From NCBI GenBank assembly GCA_020073245.1, contig JAIQFQ010000023.1:1-54439 (forward strand): a DNA stretch of 54,439 bases. Reading direction: 5' to 3'. The position numbers were made by a program, and so were the translations under genes. The notes beneath the pieces were generated by a model. The model was not told where the DNA came from, ran no database searches, and saw only the letters and a program-made list of their open reading frames with translations. Shown piece by piece: positions 31,993-40,897 of the stretch (the stretch's first letter is position 1; every line of letters begins with the position of its first letter). The stretch is from Terriglobia bacterium. GTDB lineage: Bacteria; Acidobacteriota; Thermoanaerobaculia; Thermoanaerobaculales; Thermoanaerobaculaceae.

Positions 31993-33834
31993 ATGAGTGG
32001 TCTCATCGTTTCGACCACAGCAAGAAGTGAAGGTCTCCTGTCCCGGGCTCGCGAGATCGTCGCGGTGGCGCCGAATGACGCTTGGTTGCCAGCGCCAGGT
32101 GCCGGCGACTGGCTCCAGGTTGCCCGATGCGACGATCCGCTTCTATGGGGACCGGCGTCGATTTCGGGCGCCGAGCAGACGGTCGCTCTCGCTGGTCGTA
32201 TCGCCCTCTCACCTGCGGAATGGGACCGGGCGAAGCGATTGCCCATCGAGGGTGGATTGGCATGCCGTCACATTCTTGCCGGCGTGCAGGCCGAAGGAAG
32301 CCGGTTCTGGCGGCGCCTCAACGGAGCGTTCTGCATCGCGCACCTTATCTGGGGCGACCACGGGGTGCGCCAGGTGTCCGTGGTGACCGATCGCATGGGC
32401 TACTTTCCCGCGTACCAGGACACCACCAGGTCTGAGCTGACGCTTGCGACACATCCGGACGCGGTGGCGGCGCTGATCCATCCGACGCCCTCGTTCGATC
32501 TCACGACGATGGCTGAGATGCTCAGCCACTGGAACGCCGCACATCCCTACACGTATCACGCAGGCGTCGAGCAGTTGAACCCTGGAAGCATTTACGTTTG
32601 GACACCGGAGGGAGGCCTCGCACAGGCTCGCTATTGGCAACCTGGACCGAACTTCTCAGCCACCACATCGACGGCCGAGTCGGCCGAAGAACTCGCGGCG
32701 GCGTTGACGCGAGCCGTTCGACTCCGCTCCCACCAGCTTCTTGGCCCCGTCGGCCTCTTCCTTAGCGCCGGAGCGGATTCGCGGGCCGTGCTCTTCGCCG
32801 CCGAAAGGCCTTCTGAGATCAGGTCGTTCACCTTCTTTGACAGGCCGAATGAAGAGCTTGCAGTTGCGCGCGAGCTGGCGGCGCTGGCGGGGAGTCCCCA
32901 CACGGAGCTCCCCAGGAATGAGGAGCACTATGGCGTGGGTGCTCCTCGGGCTGCCAGAGTGCTCGGCGGAATGTGGAACGTCCTGGATGCGCACTACACA
33001 GAGTTCTTGCCGGCAATGGCGGCCACCTCGTGCCGGACGTTCCTCTCGGGTTGTTCCGCAGACTACCTCTTCAAGGGCATCGCTCAAGACCGCACTCCAC
33101 GAACCATCTTCGGCAAGTGGGTTCCGGTATTCCGGCCCACTTCGTTCTCCCACCAGTGGACCTTCACGCATGCCCAGGTCAGGACCAGTTGGCAGTCCGA
33201 GGTTGAGAGACGTTGCGGGTGCATCTACGAGGGCCTCGACCTGACCGACGAGTCTCCTGAAGGGCGCTGGTGGCGCCAGTTGCGGCGCGTTTGGCCGATC
33301 TCGCGCGTCGCCATGGCAGGTACGCGTCTCTTGCTCCTGCGAACCCTTCCATGGGACCCGGTCCTGGCTGACGTGGACGTGCTGGAGATGTTCTGCCGCA
33401 TACCCCCGCGGCAGACTCTCAACGGCGGTGCGTGGCGGCAAGCGGTCAGGCGCGTCGCCTTCCCTGCCAGGAGGGTTGTGGACAACAACACCGGAGCGCG
33501 GGTCGGATCATCCGAGCTGTCAACGATCGTGGCTTACTGCACGCGCATTGCGAGAAGAAAGCTGGCCGCACACCTACCTGGTGCTGGGATTCAGGACGCC
33601 GTGGCCACTACGGGCTCGTGGCCCAACTTCACCTCGTACGTTGTGCATTCTCGCGTCCTGCCGTCGCTTTGGGGCGACGCGACCAGCGAGCAGAGGGACT
33701 TGTTGTCCGAGCTTCTCGGGTTCGATCCTTTTGCCTTGCCTCCACCGGCCTGGACGACCCGAGATGTCCAGCTCTTCTTCCGGATCCTGACGCTCAAGTT
33801 GTGGCTTGACGGCATTCGGGACTCGCGGGCGTGA
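31993..33834 (+). CDS. Asparagine-synthase-like protein lacking the glutaminase nucleophile
   Basis: A 613-residue protein. The C-terminal ATP-pyrophosphatase domain is clear: LFLSAGADSRAVLFAAE is the PP-loop, followed by FLSGCSADYLFKGI where AsnB has SGxGGDELF. The N-terminal half resembles a class II glutaminase fold (NGAFCIAHLIW, VTDRMGYFPAYQ) but begins MSGLIVS without Cys2, so glutamine hydrolysis is improbable. Such proteins occur in beta-lactam synthetases and lasso-peptide cyclases (McjC type), which form amide bonds with an amine instead of ammonia. It may ligate an amine to a sugar acid. An ATG upstream (31684) adds no similarity. Confidence 0.75.
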   Translation: MSGLIVSTTARSEGLLSRAREIVAVAPNDAWLPAPGAGDWLQVARCDDPLLWGPASISGAEQTVALAGRIALSPAEWDRAKRLPIEGGLACRHILAGVQAEGSRFWRRLNGAFCIAHLIWGDHGVRQVSVVTDRMGYFPAYQDTTRSELTLATHPDAVAALIHPTPSFDLTTMAEMLSHWNAAHPYTYHAGVEQLNPGSIYVWTPEGGLAQARYWQPGPNFSATTSTAESAEELAAALTRAVRLRSHQLLGPVGLFLSAGADSRAVLFAAERPSEIRSFTFFDRPNEELAVARELAALAGSPHTELPRNEEHYGVGAPRAARVLGGMWNVLDAHYTEFLPAMAATSCRTFLSGCSADYLFKGIAQDRTPRTIFGKWVPVFRPTSFSHQWTFTHAQVRTSWQSEVERRCGCIYEGLDLTDESPEGRWWRQLRRVWPISRVAMAGTRLLLLRTLPWDPVLADVDVLEMFCRIPPRQTLNGGAWRQAVRRVAFPARRVVDNNTGARVGSSELSTIVAYCTRIARRKLAAHLPGAGIQDAVATTGSWPNFTSYVVHSRVLPSLWGDATSEQRDLLSELLGFDPFALPPPAWTTRDVQLFFRILTLKLWLDGIRDSRA

Positions 33835-34781
33835 GCACGAACCCTCTCGTGTCGGTCCTGATCCCTTGCTACAACGCGGAGCGCTGGGTGGCCCAGACGC
33901 TCGAGTCGGTCCTCGCGCAGACATACCGTCCGATCGAAGTCATCGTGGTGGACGACGGCTCCACCGACGGCAGCCTCGAGGTGCTGGCCGGGTACGGGGC
34001 CCGCGGCGTCAAATTGATGACGCAGGTGAACCGAGGAGCTGCCGCGGCTCGCAACCTGGCCCTCTCGGCCGCGAGCGGGGACCTTGTCCAGTTCCTGGAC
34101 GCGGACGACCTGCTCGCGCAAGACAAGATCGAACGCCAGGTCACGGGGCTTGCTGGACGGACGGATGCAGTCGCGATGGCCGAGTGGGCGAGGTTCCACC
34201 GCGATCCCAACGAGGCCTGCTTCGTTCCCGACTCGTGTTGGCGAACCCTCGACCCGGTGACGTGGCTCGTAGAGGCGTGGAGTCATGGCGGTGGGATGCT
34301 CTTCCCGGCAATGTGGCTGCTGCCCCGCCGGATCGTAGAGATCGCTGGGCAGTGGAACGAATGCTTGACCCTAGCCGATGACACGGAGTACTTCACCCGT
34401 GTCCTGCTGGCCTCCTGCGGGGTGTTCTTCGTCTCAGGAGCCCGTTGCTACTACCGCTCGGGTCTGCCAGGAAGCCTGTCTGGTTCCAAGACCCGAGCCG
34501 GGTGGGAATCCCAATTTCTCGTCCTTGCGCTGTGCGAGGCCCATCTGCGCCGCCATGAGGAGTCGGAGCGCACGAGGCGAGCATGCGCCGTGGTGTGGCA
34601 GGTCCTCGCGCACGCGTGCTACCCGTACGCCCCCGATATCGCGAACCACGCGCTCGCGAGGGCCCGCTCGCTCCACGCGCTACGGACTTGGCCGGGGGGT
34701 GGACCGACATTTCGGTGGGTTTCACGCATGGTTGGCTGGAAGCTTGCCCGACGCCTCCAACGCCTGTCGGGACGGCCCTGA
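33831..34781 (+). CDS. Glycosyltransferase, GT2 family
   Basis: A 316-residue GT-A protein. VSVLIPCYNAERWVAQTLESVLAQTYRP and VDDGSTDGS are the nucleotide-binding part. QFLDADDLLA has the DxD. LADDTEYFTRVLLA holds the catalytic acidic residue. It overlaps the preceding gene by GTGA, so the two form one unit. A short gap of 167 bp follows with nothing recognisable. Confidence 0.88.
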   Translation: MSTNPLVSVLIPCYNAERWVAQTLESVLAQTYRPIEVIVVDDGSTDGSLEVLAGYGARGVKLMTQVNRGAAAARNLALSAASGDLVQFLDADDLLAQDKIERQVTGLAGRTDAVAMAEWARFHRDPNEACFVPDSCWRTLDPVTWLVEAWSHGGGMLFPAMWLLPRRIVEIAGQWNECLTLADDTEYFTRVLLASCGVFFVSGARCYYRSGLPGSLSGSKTRAGWESQFLVLALCEAHLRRHEESERTRRACAVVWQVLAHACYPYAPDIANHALARARSLHALRTWPGGGPTFRWVSRMVGWKLARRLQRLSGRP

Positions 34782-34948
34782 CATGCGCCACGATGCTGTC
34801 GCAGACTGCAGGTCGTGGGTGGAAGGTTGAGGGTCGCGTTGAGCGCAGACCCCTACATCCCTTTCCTGCCTGAGCGTTGCCGCGGGATTGACAGGATGAT
34901 CGCGATCCTCGTAGCCGGTCTCACCGTCTTCGGCGCGGCGGAGCGCCG

Positions 34949-35707
34949 ATGAATTGGCGCTGGTACGTCGGGTCGAAGGCCAACTCGGCGGTTCACCGGT
35001 TGCTGAGCGCGAGACGGTTTCCCCTCACTCGGCACTTTCCGAGAGGGTTCAGTTGGCTTTACGACTGCCAGAGATTCGCGAATTGCAAGGATCTAGCTGT
35101 ACTTTTCGATGTTGGGGCGAACGTAGGACAAACGGTCGACGGGATGCTCAGGTACTTCCCCGGGGCATCCGTTTATTGCTTCGAACCCACGTCGGCCGCC
35201 TTCTCGGTGCTCGCCGCGAAATACGGCGCAAAGCGGAACGTGAAACTCCTGAAGGTTGCACTGGGAAGTTCTGCCTCAGACGCGCAGATGGCGTTGCATA
35301 TGGACTCCGAACTGAACACGCTGGTGGTTGGTGGGCCCCGGACCTCCGACATCACGGGTTCCTCTGAGACTGTGCACATCGAGACGCTGGATTCCGTATG
35401 CGATTCCGAGAACATTCCCGCCATTGACATCCTGAAGATGGACGTTCAGGGCTGGGAGCTGGAGGTTCTGAGGGGCGCCAGCACGATGCTTTCGGGGCGC
35501 AAAATCCGATTCATCTTCTCGGAGGTCGCATTCCGGCGCGCGGATGCTGACATGCAACAATTCACGGGCCTCAACGAGTTCCTCGAGACCGCGGGATTCT
35601 GGTTCTGCGGTTTCTACAACCCCTTTCGCTGGGGCGCTCGGAAAGAATTCGTCGGTTTCGCAAACGCCCTCTACATGGATCCCGACCACCGGTCGGAGGC
35701 TCGTTGA
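34949..35707 (+). CDS. FkbM-family methyltransferase
   Basis: A 252-residue SAM methyltransferase. LFDVGANVGQT (about residues 52-62) is motif I, YCFEPTS is motif II and ILKMDVQGWELEVLRGA is the FkbM signature. The gene is visibly less GC-rich than its neighbours. It is likely to methylate a sugar hydroxyl. The following glycosyltransferase gene has no normal start codon after this gene's stop, so expression may be coupled. Confidence 0.85.
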   Translation: MNWRWYVGSKANSAVHRLLSARRFPLTRHFPRGFSWLYDCQRFANCKDLAVLFDVGANVGQTVDGMLRYFPGASVYCFEPTSAAFSVLAAKYGAKRNVKLLKVALGSSASDAQMALHMDSELNTLVVGGPRTSDITGSSETVHIETLDSVCDSENIPAIDILKMDVQGWELEVLRGASTMLSGRKIRFIFSEVAFRRADADMQQFTGLNEFLETAGFWFCGFYNPFRWGARKEFVGFANALYMDPDHRSEAR

Positions 35708-35762
35708 ACCCAGTGAATGGAGTCGGGCCCGCGAAGGCGGACCGCCGGTTACGGGTGCGTCG

Positions 35763-36794
35763 CTGAAGATCGCCCTGATTGCCGACCCGTACTTCCCCGT
35801 TCCGCCTGAGCACTACGGCGGGATCGAACGGGTCATCGCGATGCTCGTGGAAGGCCTTGCAGCGCGTGGCCACGAGGTCACGCTCTGGGCCGCGCCGGGC
35901 TCGCGCATCCCTGGAGAATTGGTGCCGTATGGGGTGCCGCCCCACATCGGCATGACCAGGCGGATTCGGGAGCTGGTCCAGGTGGCCTCCCCCCTCTGGC
36001 GCCGGCGGGTGGAGTTCGACATCGTGCACAGCTTCGGACGTCTCGCCGCGCTGCTGCCGATCCTGCCGCTCGCGATTTCCAAGGTGCAGAGCTATCAGCG
36101 CCAAATCACGCCGCGCTCGGTGCGCTGGGGTGCCCGCCTCGCAGGAAGCTCGCTCCTCTTCACGGCCTGCAGCACGGCGGTCCGCCGAGACGTGAGCCAC
36201 ATGGGGCGGTGGGCCACGGTCTACAACGGCGCGCCGGCAAGCCGGTACTCGTTCGTCGGTACGGTCGCGGACGCGGCCCCTCTCGTCTTCCTCGGGAGGG
36301 TCGAGCGCATCAAGGGACCCCACACGGCGATCGCCGTCGCGCGCGCCTCTGGCCGCCGCCTGGTGATCGCCGGGAACGTACCGGAGGAGCACCGCGGGTT
36401 CTTCGGGAACGAGATTGCGCCGCACGTTGACGGGGACCGTGTGAGGTACGTGGGACCGGTCAACGACGAAGCGAAGAACGAGCTCCTCGGGGGCGCGGCG
36501 GCGTTGCTCATGCCGGTCGAATGGGACGAGCCCTTCGGAATCGTCATGGCCGAGGCCCTCGCCTGCGGCACGCCGGTGATCGGCCTCCGGCGCGGCGCGG
36601 TGCCTGAGGTCGTGGAGGAGGGCGTGACCGGCTTCGTGTGTGACACGGGGGAGGAGATGGCGGTGGCGGTTGGCCGCCTCGCGGCGATCGAGCGGCGCGC
36701 GTGTCGTGACCGATTCGAGCGGTTGTTCAGTGATGACGCAGTCGTCGGGTCCTACCTTGCGGTCTACGCGTCCGTGATGGGATTCGCGAAGTAG
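35763..36794 (+). CDS. Glycosyltransferase, GT4 family (start codon unclear)
   Basis: The GT-B fold begins KIALIADPYFPVPPEHYGGIERVIAMLVEGLAARGH. FLGRVERIKGPHTAI opens the donor domain, and EWDEPFGIVMAEALACGTPVIG has an intact EX7E. About 343 residues are supported. No ATG, GTG or TTG lies in frame between 35547 and the first strand; CTG at 35763 is the only plausible near start. The alternative ATG at 35544 lies deep inside the upstream methyltransferase gene and adds 73 residues without similarity. A rare CTG start or an error in the sequence should be considered. Confidence 0.75.
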   Translation: MKIALIADPYFPVPPEHYGGIERVIAMLVEGLAARGHEVTLWAAPGSRIPGELVPYGVPPHIGMTRRIRELVQVASPLWRRRVEFDIVHSFGRLAALLPILPLAISKVQSYQRQITPRSVRWGARLAGSSLLFTACSTAVRRDVSHMGRWATVYNGAPASRYSFVGTVADAAPLVFLGRVERIKGPHTAIAVARASGRRLVIAGNVPEEHRGFFGNEIAPHVDGDRVRYVGPVNDEAKNELLGGAAALLMPVEWDEPFGIVMAEALACGTPVIGLRRGAVPEVVEEGVTGFVCDTGEEMAVAVGRLAAIERRACRDRFERLFSDDAVVGSYLAVYASVMGFAK

Positions 36795-36864
36795 AACGAG
36801 AAATCGGGGTGAGTCTCTGCAGAACGACTCGTTGAAACGGACGGAGCCTGATCGACTTGGCCAA

Positions 36865-38121
36865 ATGAGAAGCCGACTCCGAGTGGTCCTCTGCAGCCCC
36901 AGCCCTGCGAGTGAAGAACCCAGGGCACGGCGGCATGCCTTGGCTCTCGCGAACTGCGCTGAGGGCCTGAAAGTGCACTTCATCGACTGTCAGCCTCGGG
37001 GAGTGTCGTTCCCTGACCCACCGGAGTTTGTGAAGTTCGGCCTCGGCCGCAGTACCTACTCCTACGCCACACTGAAATCTGCTCCGATGCGCCGGCTCGG
37101 CACGCGTCTGGTCGAGATGCTCTCGCGGGGGCTTTTTGTCGCGTTTCATCGGCCTACGAGCCCCGCCGTCTCCCAGCGCGGTTGGGGTTTGGCGAGGATT
37201 CTGCGCGAAACCTCAGCCGATTTCGTCGCGGCCTACAACATCGACGCGTTCCTGCCTTGCGCAGAGTGGTCTCGCCGGAGGGGGAAGCCCCTTGTTCTCG
37301 ACTGTCAAGAGTTCTACGCCGACATGGGAGACTCGCAGTCAACCTTGAACCGATCAATTGCCGACGCTGTCCAGCGCGCGACCATTCCGCGCGCCAATTT
37401 GGTCCTGGCGACGACTCAGTGTCTGGCTGGGGAGATTGTGCGCAGGTACGGAGACGTGGAGACCTTGGTCGTCTATAACGCCCCGCCGCTCGAGGATCTG
37501 GTTTCGGAACCTCGGGTGCCTTGGTGCAGCCTTTACTGGAGGAATTACACCGTCGATTTCGGCCAGCGCGGCCTGGATGACATTCTGGTAGCCCTTGCTC
37601 AGTTACCGCCCTTCGTCCGCCTCTGTATCCAGGGTCGTGCGACTCCCAGCTCGCAAGAAAGGATTCGGAGTAGATGCCGGGAGCTCGGCGTGCAGGGTCG
37701 CGTCGAGCTGGCCCCAAGTTACCGTCCCAACGAGGCCGTAGCGGTGGCCGCCCGTCACCACATTGGGCTCTGCCCGGAGCAGCCATCCAACCTGAACCAA
37801 CGTCTCACAGCGTCAAACAAAATCTTCGATTTCATGATGGCTGGTCTTCCCGTGGTCGCCAGTGACGTTGACGGTCTCAGGGAGGTGGTCGAGTCTTCAG
37901 GAGGTGGACTTCTTTACTCTGCGGGCCAACCTGATGCGTTGGCTAACGTCGTCCGGGAGCTTTGCTCTTCGCAGGAAACACACGCCCGGTTGGCAGAAGC
38001 CGCAAGGCAGTTTGCAGTCCGCGAGGGGAATCTCGAGGTCCAGATGGGCCGCCTGACGAAACGCGTCTTGGCCACAACCCGACGACCGGAGACAGGCAAG
38101 GAGGCGCGACACCAAACGTGA
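36865..38121 (+). CDS. Glycosyltransferase, GT4-like
   Basis: About 418 residues. RLRVVLCSPSPASEEPRARRHALALA is the N-terminal strand and helix. KPLVLDCQEFYADMGDS lies in the hinge. RGLDDILVALAQLP and ASNKIFDFMMAGLPVVASDVDGLREVV form the donor domain. The EX7E motif is replaced by the NKIFDFMMAGLP form seen in WbuB-like subgroups. A TTG at 36832 is an alternative start; I prefer the ATG beside the first strand. GC content is lower than average for the window. The 293-bp gap that follows (38122-38414) shows no convincing gene. Confidence 0.8.
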   Translation: MRSRLRVVLCSPSPASEEPRARRHALALANCAEGLKVHFIDCQPRGVSFPDPPEFVKFGLGRSTYSYATLKSAPMRRLGTRLVEMLSRGLFVAFHRPTSPAVSQRGWGLARILRETSADFVAAYNIDAFLPCAEWSRRRGKPLVLDCQEFYADMGDSQSTLNRSIADAVQRATIPRANLVLATTQCLAGEIVRRYGDVETLVVYNAPPLEDLVSEPRVPWCSLYWRNYTVDFGQRGLDDILVALAQLPPFVRLCIQGRATPSSQERIRSRCRELGVQGRVELAPSYRPNEAVAVAARHHIGLCPEQPSNLNQRLTASNKIFDFMMAGLPVVASDVDGLREVVESSGGGLLYSAGQPDALANVVRELCSSQETHARLAEAARQFAVREGNLEVQMGRLTKRVLATTRRPETGKEARHQT

Positions 38122-38414
38122 GTACCGACAACCATCAAAGTCTCACCGGATTCTCTCGCGGCCATCCGGGTTGGTGGGAATCGGCCAAAGCCCCCAGTGT
38201 GCCGCCTACGTGCCTGCGGCTGGGGGGTGGTGGTGCGTCACTGAGATGGTTTCGAACGGAAGGTGTGACACCCCATTGAGCACGCTTGTGACAAGCAGGG
38301 AGCGCTACAGGTCATGCGTTGGGTAAGGAGTCCTGATGTGCGGAGCAACGCGAATGCCTTCGTTGACGGACCCAATTGAGAGCAGCGTAGGAGCAAGGAT
38401 CCGGGGCCAGTTGG

Positions 38415-39719
38415 ATGCGCCGTGTCGCGATCGTAGCTAGCCACTTCGTGCCCAGCAATCTCGCGGCCGTTCACCGGGCGCGGCTCTGGAGCCAACACCT
38501 CGCGGAGTTCGGCTGGGAGCCGACCATCGTCACGGCGCACTTTCGCCACTACCGCGAGCCGATCGAGCCGGATCTCGAGCAACTCCTGCCAGAAGGTCTG
38601 CGCGTCGTCCGAACGCCGGCATTCCCGGCCTTGCCGTTTGGCATTCTGGGTGACGTCGGCCTGCGCGCGTTGCCGTTCCATCTGCGGGCCGTCTGCCGGC
38701 TTGCCCGGGAGCAATCCCTCGATTTCCTCCACATCACGATTCCGTCCAACTACTCCGCGCTTGTGGGACGTCTCGCCCGAAACCGATGTGGCCTCCCGTA
38801 CGGCATCGATTACATCGATCCGTGGGTCAACCCTTGGCCCGGCTCGGAGAAGAGATTGTCGAAGGCTTGGGTGGCGTTCCACCTTGGCAGGGCGCTGGAG
38901 CCTTGGGCGGTGCGGCAGGCCAGCCTGATCACCGGTGTCGCCCCGCGCTACTACGAAGGCATGCTGGAACGGAACCCCGGTCTGCGCTCCAAGGTAGTCA
39001 CGGCGGCGATGCCCTACGGGTACTCTGATATGGACGCGGCACTGGCTGATCGGCTGCCTCGCACACCCTTCCTCTTCGAACCTGGAGATGGGAAATTCCA
39101 TGTGGTGTACGCGGGGGCGATGCTTCCGAAGGCCTATACCGTCCTCGAGCGCTTGCTGGAGACGATCGCAGTCCTGGCCGGCGAGAGTCCAGCGTTCGCC
39201 AGGGACTTTCGCCTCCACTTCGTCGGCACCGGCAGGTCGCCGACGGATCCCGACGGTTTCAATGTGATGCCTCTGGTACGCGCCCGTGGGCTTGAGGCGA
39301 TAGTAGACGAGCACCCGCAACGTATTGGTTATCTCGATGTCCTCGCTCACCTTCGTCACGCGTCGGCGGTGCTCGTGCTGGGCTCGACCGAACCGCACTA
39401 CACACCGTCGAAGGTCTTTCAGGCACTCCAGTTCGGGCGACGACTCCTGGCAATCCTCCACGCGGAGAGCAGTGCGGCGGAAGTCCTTCGGCTGGCTGGG
39501 CGGGGCGCCGTGATTACTTTTCAGGAGCACGAACTTCCGGCAGTGTCGCACCTGTGCTCCGCGCTGGCAGCCCTCGTCGCGGGAGACGTTGGGGCGACCT
39601 CGGGTGCGGATTGGACGGCACTGGAGCGCTTCTCGGCGCGGTCGAGCGCCCGGGCGTTGGCAGCGGCGCTTGACGAGGCAATGGAACTGGAACAACGGGT
39701 GAGGGCTGAGGGGCCGTGA
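38415..39719 (+). CDS. Glycosyltransferase, GT4-like
   Basis: A 434-residue protein. VAIVASHFVPSNLAAVHRARLWSQHLAEFGWEPTIVTA is a long N-terminal fold typical of predicted exopolysaccharide glycosyltransferases. VVYAGAMLPKAYTVLERLLE starts the donor domain, and HYTPSKVFQALQFGRRLLAIL replaces the EX7E motif. No membrane helix is visible. The stop overlaps the next gene (GTGA). Sugar specificity is unknown. Confidence 0.8.
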   Translation: MRRVAIVASHFVPSNLAAVHRARLWSQHLAEFGWEPTIVTAHFRHYREPIEPDLEQLLPEGLRVVRTPAFPALPFGILGDVGLRALPFHLRAVCRLAREQSLDFLHITIPSNYSALVGRLARNRCGLPYGIDYIDPWVNPWPGSEKRLSKAWVAFHLGRALEPWAVRQASLITGVAPRYYEGMLERNPGLRSKVVTAAMPYGYSDMDAALADRLPRTPFLFEPGDGKFHVVYAGAMLPKAYTVLERLLETIAVLAGESPAFARDFRLHFVGTGRSPTDPDGFNVMPLVRARGLEAIVDEHPQRIGYLDVLAHLRHASAVLVLGSTEPHYTPSKVFQALQFGRRLLAILHAESSAAEVLRLAGRGAVITFQEHELPAVSHLCSALAALVAGDVGATSGADWTALERFSARSSARALAAALDEAMELEQRVRAEGP

Positions 39720-40897
39720 CACGGCTTGGGCTTCTGACGAGCCACCCGATTCAGTACGAGGCGCCGCTCTTCCGGGAGCTGGCGCGAAGGACTGATCTGG
39801 TCGTGTACTTCGCCCACCGCCAGACACCGGAAGGGCAGGCGGCGGCGGGGTTCGGGGTGCCGTTCGACTGGGATGTGGACCTCCTCGCAGGATACGAGCA
39901 CGTCTTCCTGCGCAACGTGGCCAGACGCCCCGACGTGTCACGCTTCTCGGGGTGCGACACACCGGAGGTCGTGCAGGAGATCACCAATGCCAAATTCGAC
40001 GCGTTCGTCGTGACCGGGTGGTACCTCAGATCCCACTGGCAAGCGATCCGGGGGTGCCGGCGCCTCGGAGTCCCGGTCCTGGCGCGCGGGGACTCGCAGC
40101 TGGATACCGGAAGACCATTGCTGCGTCGTCTGGCTGGCGGATTCGTGCACCGGTGGGTGATGCGGCGGTTCGATGGTTTTCTGGTGGTCGGCAAGCGCAA
40201 CGAGGAGTACCTGCGACACTATGGGGCGCCGGCGAACAAGATCTTCTTCGCGCCCCACTGCGTGGACAACGAGTGGTTCAGTTCGAGGGCCCAGTCGGCT
40301 GCCACGCAGAGGCCGGCGACGCGCCGTGAGCTGGGTTGCGGCGGGGATGCGCGGCTTGTGCTGTTCGTCGGCAAGCTGATTCCCAAGAAGCGGCCGTTGG
40401 ACGTCGTCGAGGCGGTCGCCCGGCTGCGCGCCGACGGAGCAAACGCAGTCGCCGCGTTCGTGGGCTCAGGCGCCCTCGAGGGAGCGGTGCGGTCGAGGGC
40501 CGCGGCGCTCGACGTCCCGATCCGGATCACGGGCTTCCGGAACCAGTCTGAGCTGCCGGCAATGTACGCGGCGGCGGACGTGCTCGTCCTTCCGTCCGCC
40601 AGCGAGACCTGGGGCCTCGCGGTCAACGAGGCGATGGCGTGCGGGCTGCAGGCGGTCGTGTCGGACAGGGTGGGGTGCGGGCCGGACCTCGTGGAGCCAG
40701 GCGTCACCGGCGAGGTTTTCCGGTGTGGTGCCACGGCCGGCCTCGCGGCCGGGCTCGCCCGCGCTCTCGTGCGGGCCGGCAGCCCGCGGGTCGTTGCAGC
40801 CGTGAAGTCGCGAGTCGCGGCGTACTCCGTCGGGGCGGCGGCGACCGGGATCACCGAGGCCGTGCGGTCGGTCGCCCGGCTGGCGGACGCATCCTAA
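39716..40897 (+). CDS. Glycosyltransferase, GT4 family
   Basis: A 393-residue GT-B enzyme. GLLTSHPIQYEAPLFRELARR is the characteristic opening of a GT4 subgroup common in exopolysaccharide loci. FVGKLIPKKRPLDVVEA begins the donor domain. SASETWGLAVNEAMACGLQAVVSD has EX7E. The start is GTG, overlapping the previous gene, and the TAA overlaps the next ATG by one base. Confidence 0.88.
   Translation: MTRLGLLTSHPIQYEAPLFRELARRTDLVVYFAHRQTPEGQAAAGFGVPFDWDVDLLAGYEHVFLRNVARRPDVSRFSGCDTPEVVQEITNAKFDAFVVTGWYLRSHWQAIRGCRRLGVPVLARGDSQLDTGRPLLRRLAGGFVHRWVMRRFDGFLVVGKRNEEYLRHYGAPANKIFFAPHCVDNEWFSSRAQSAATQRPATRRELGCGGDARLVLFVGKLIPKKRPLDVVEAVARLRADGANAVAAFVGSGALEGAVRSRAAALDVPIRITGFRNQSELPAMYAAADVLVLPSASETWGLAVNEAMACGLQAVVSDRVGCGPDLVEPGVTGEVFRCGATAGLAAGLARALVRAGSPRVVAAVKSRVAAYSVGAAATGITEAVRSVARLADAS

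Noticed and set aside
38336..38440. A 34-codon plus-strand frame beginning MCGATRM with AAGGAG upstream
   Set aside because: The start looks like an amidotransferase N-terminus and the ribosome site is good, but the frame ends after 34 codons, overlaps the next gene and shows no further similarity. It could be a leader peptide; the evidence is too thin to annotate.
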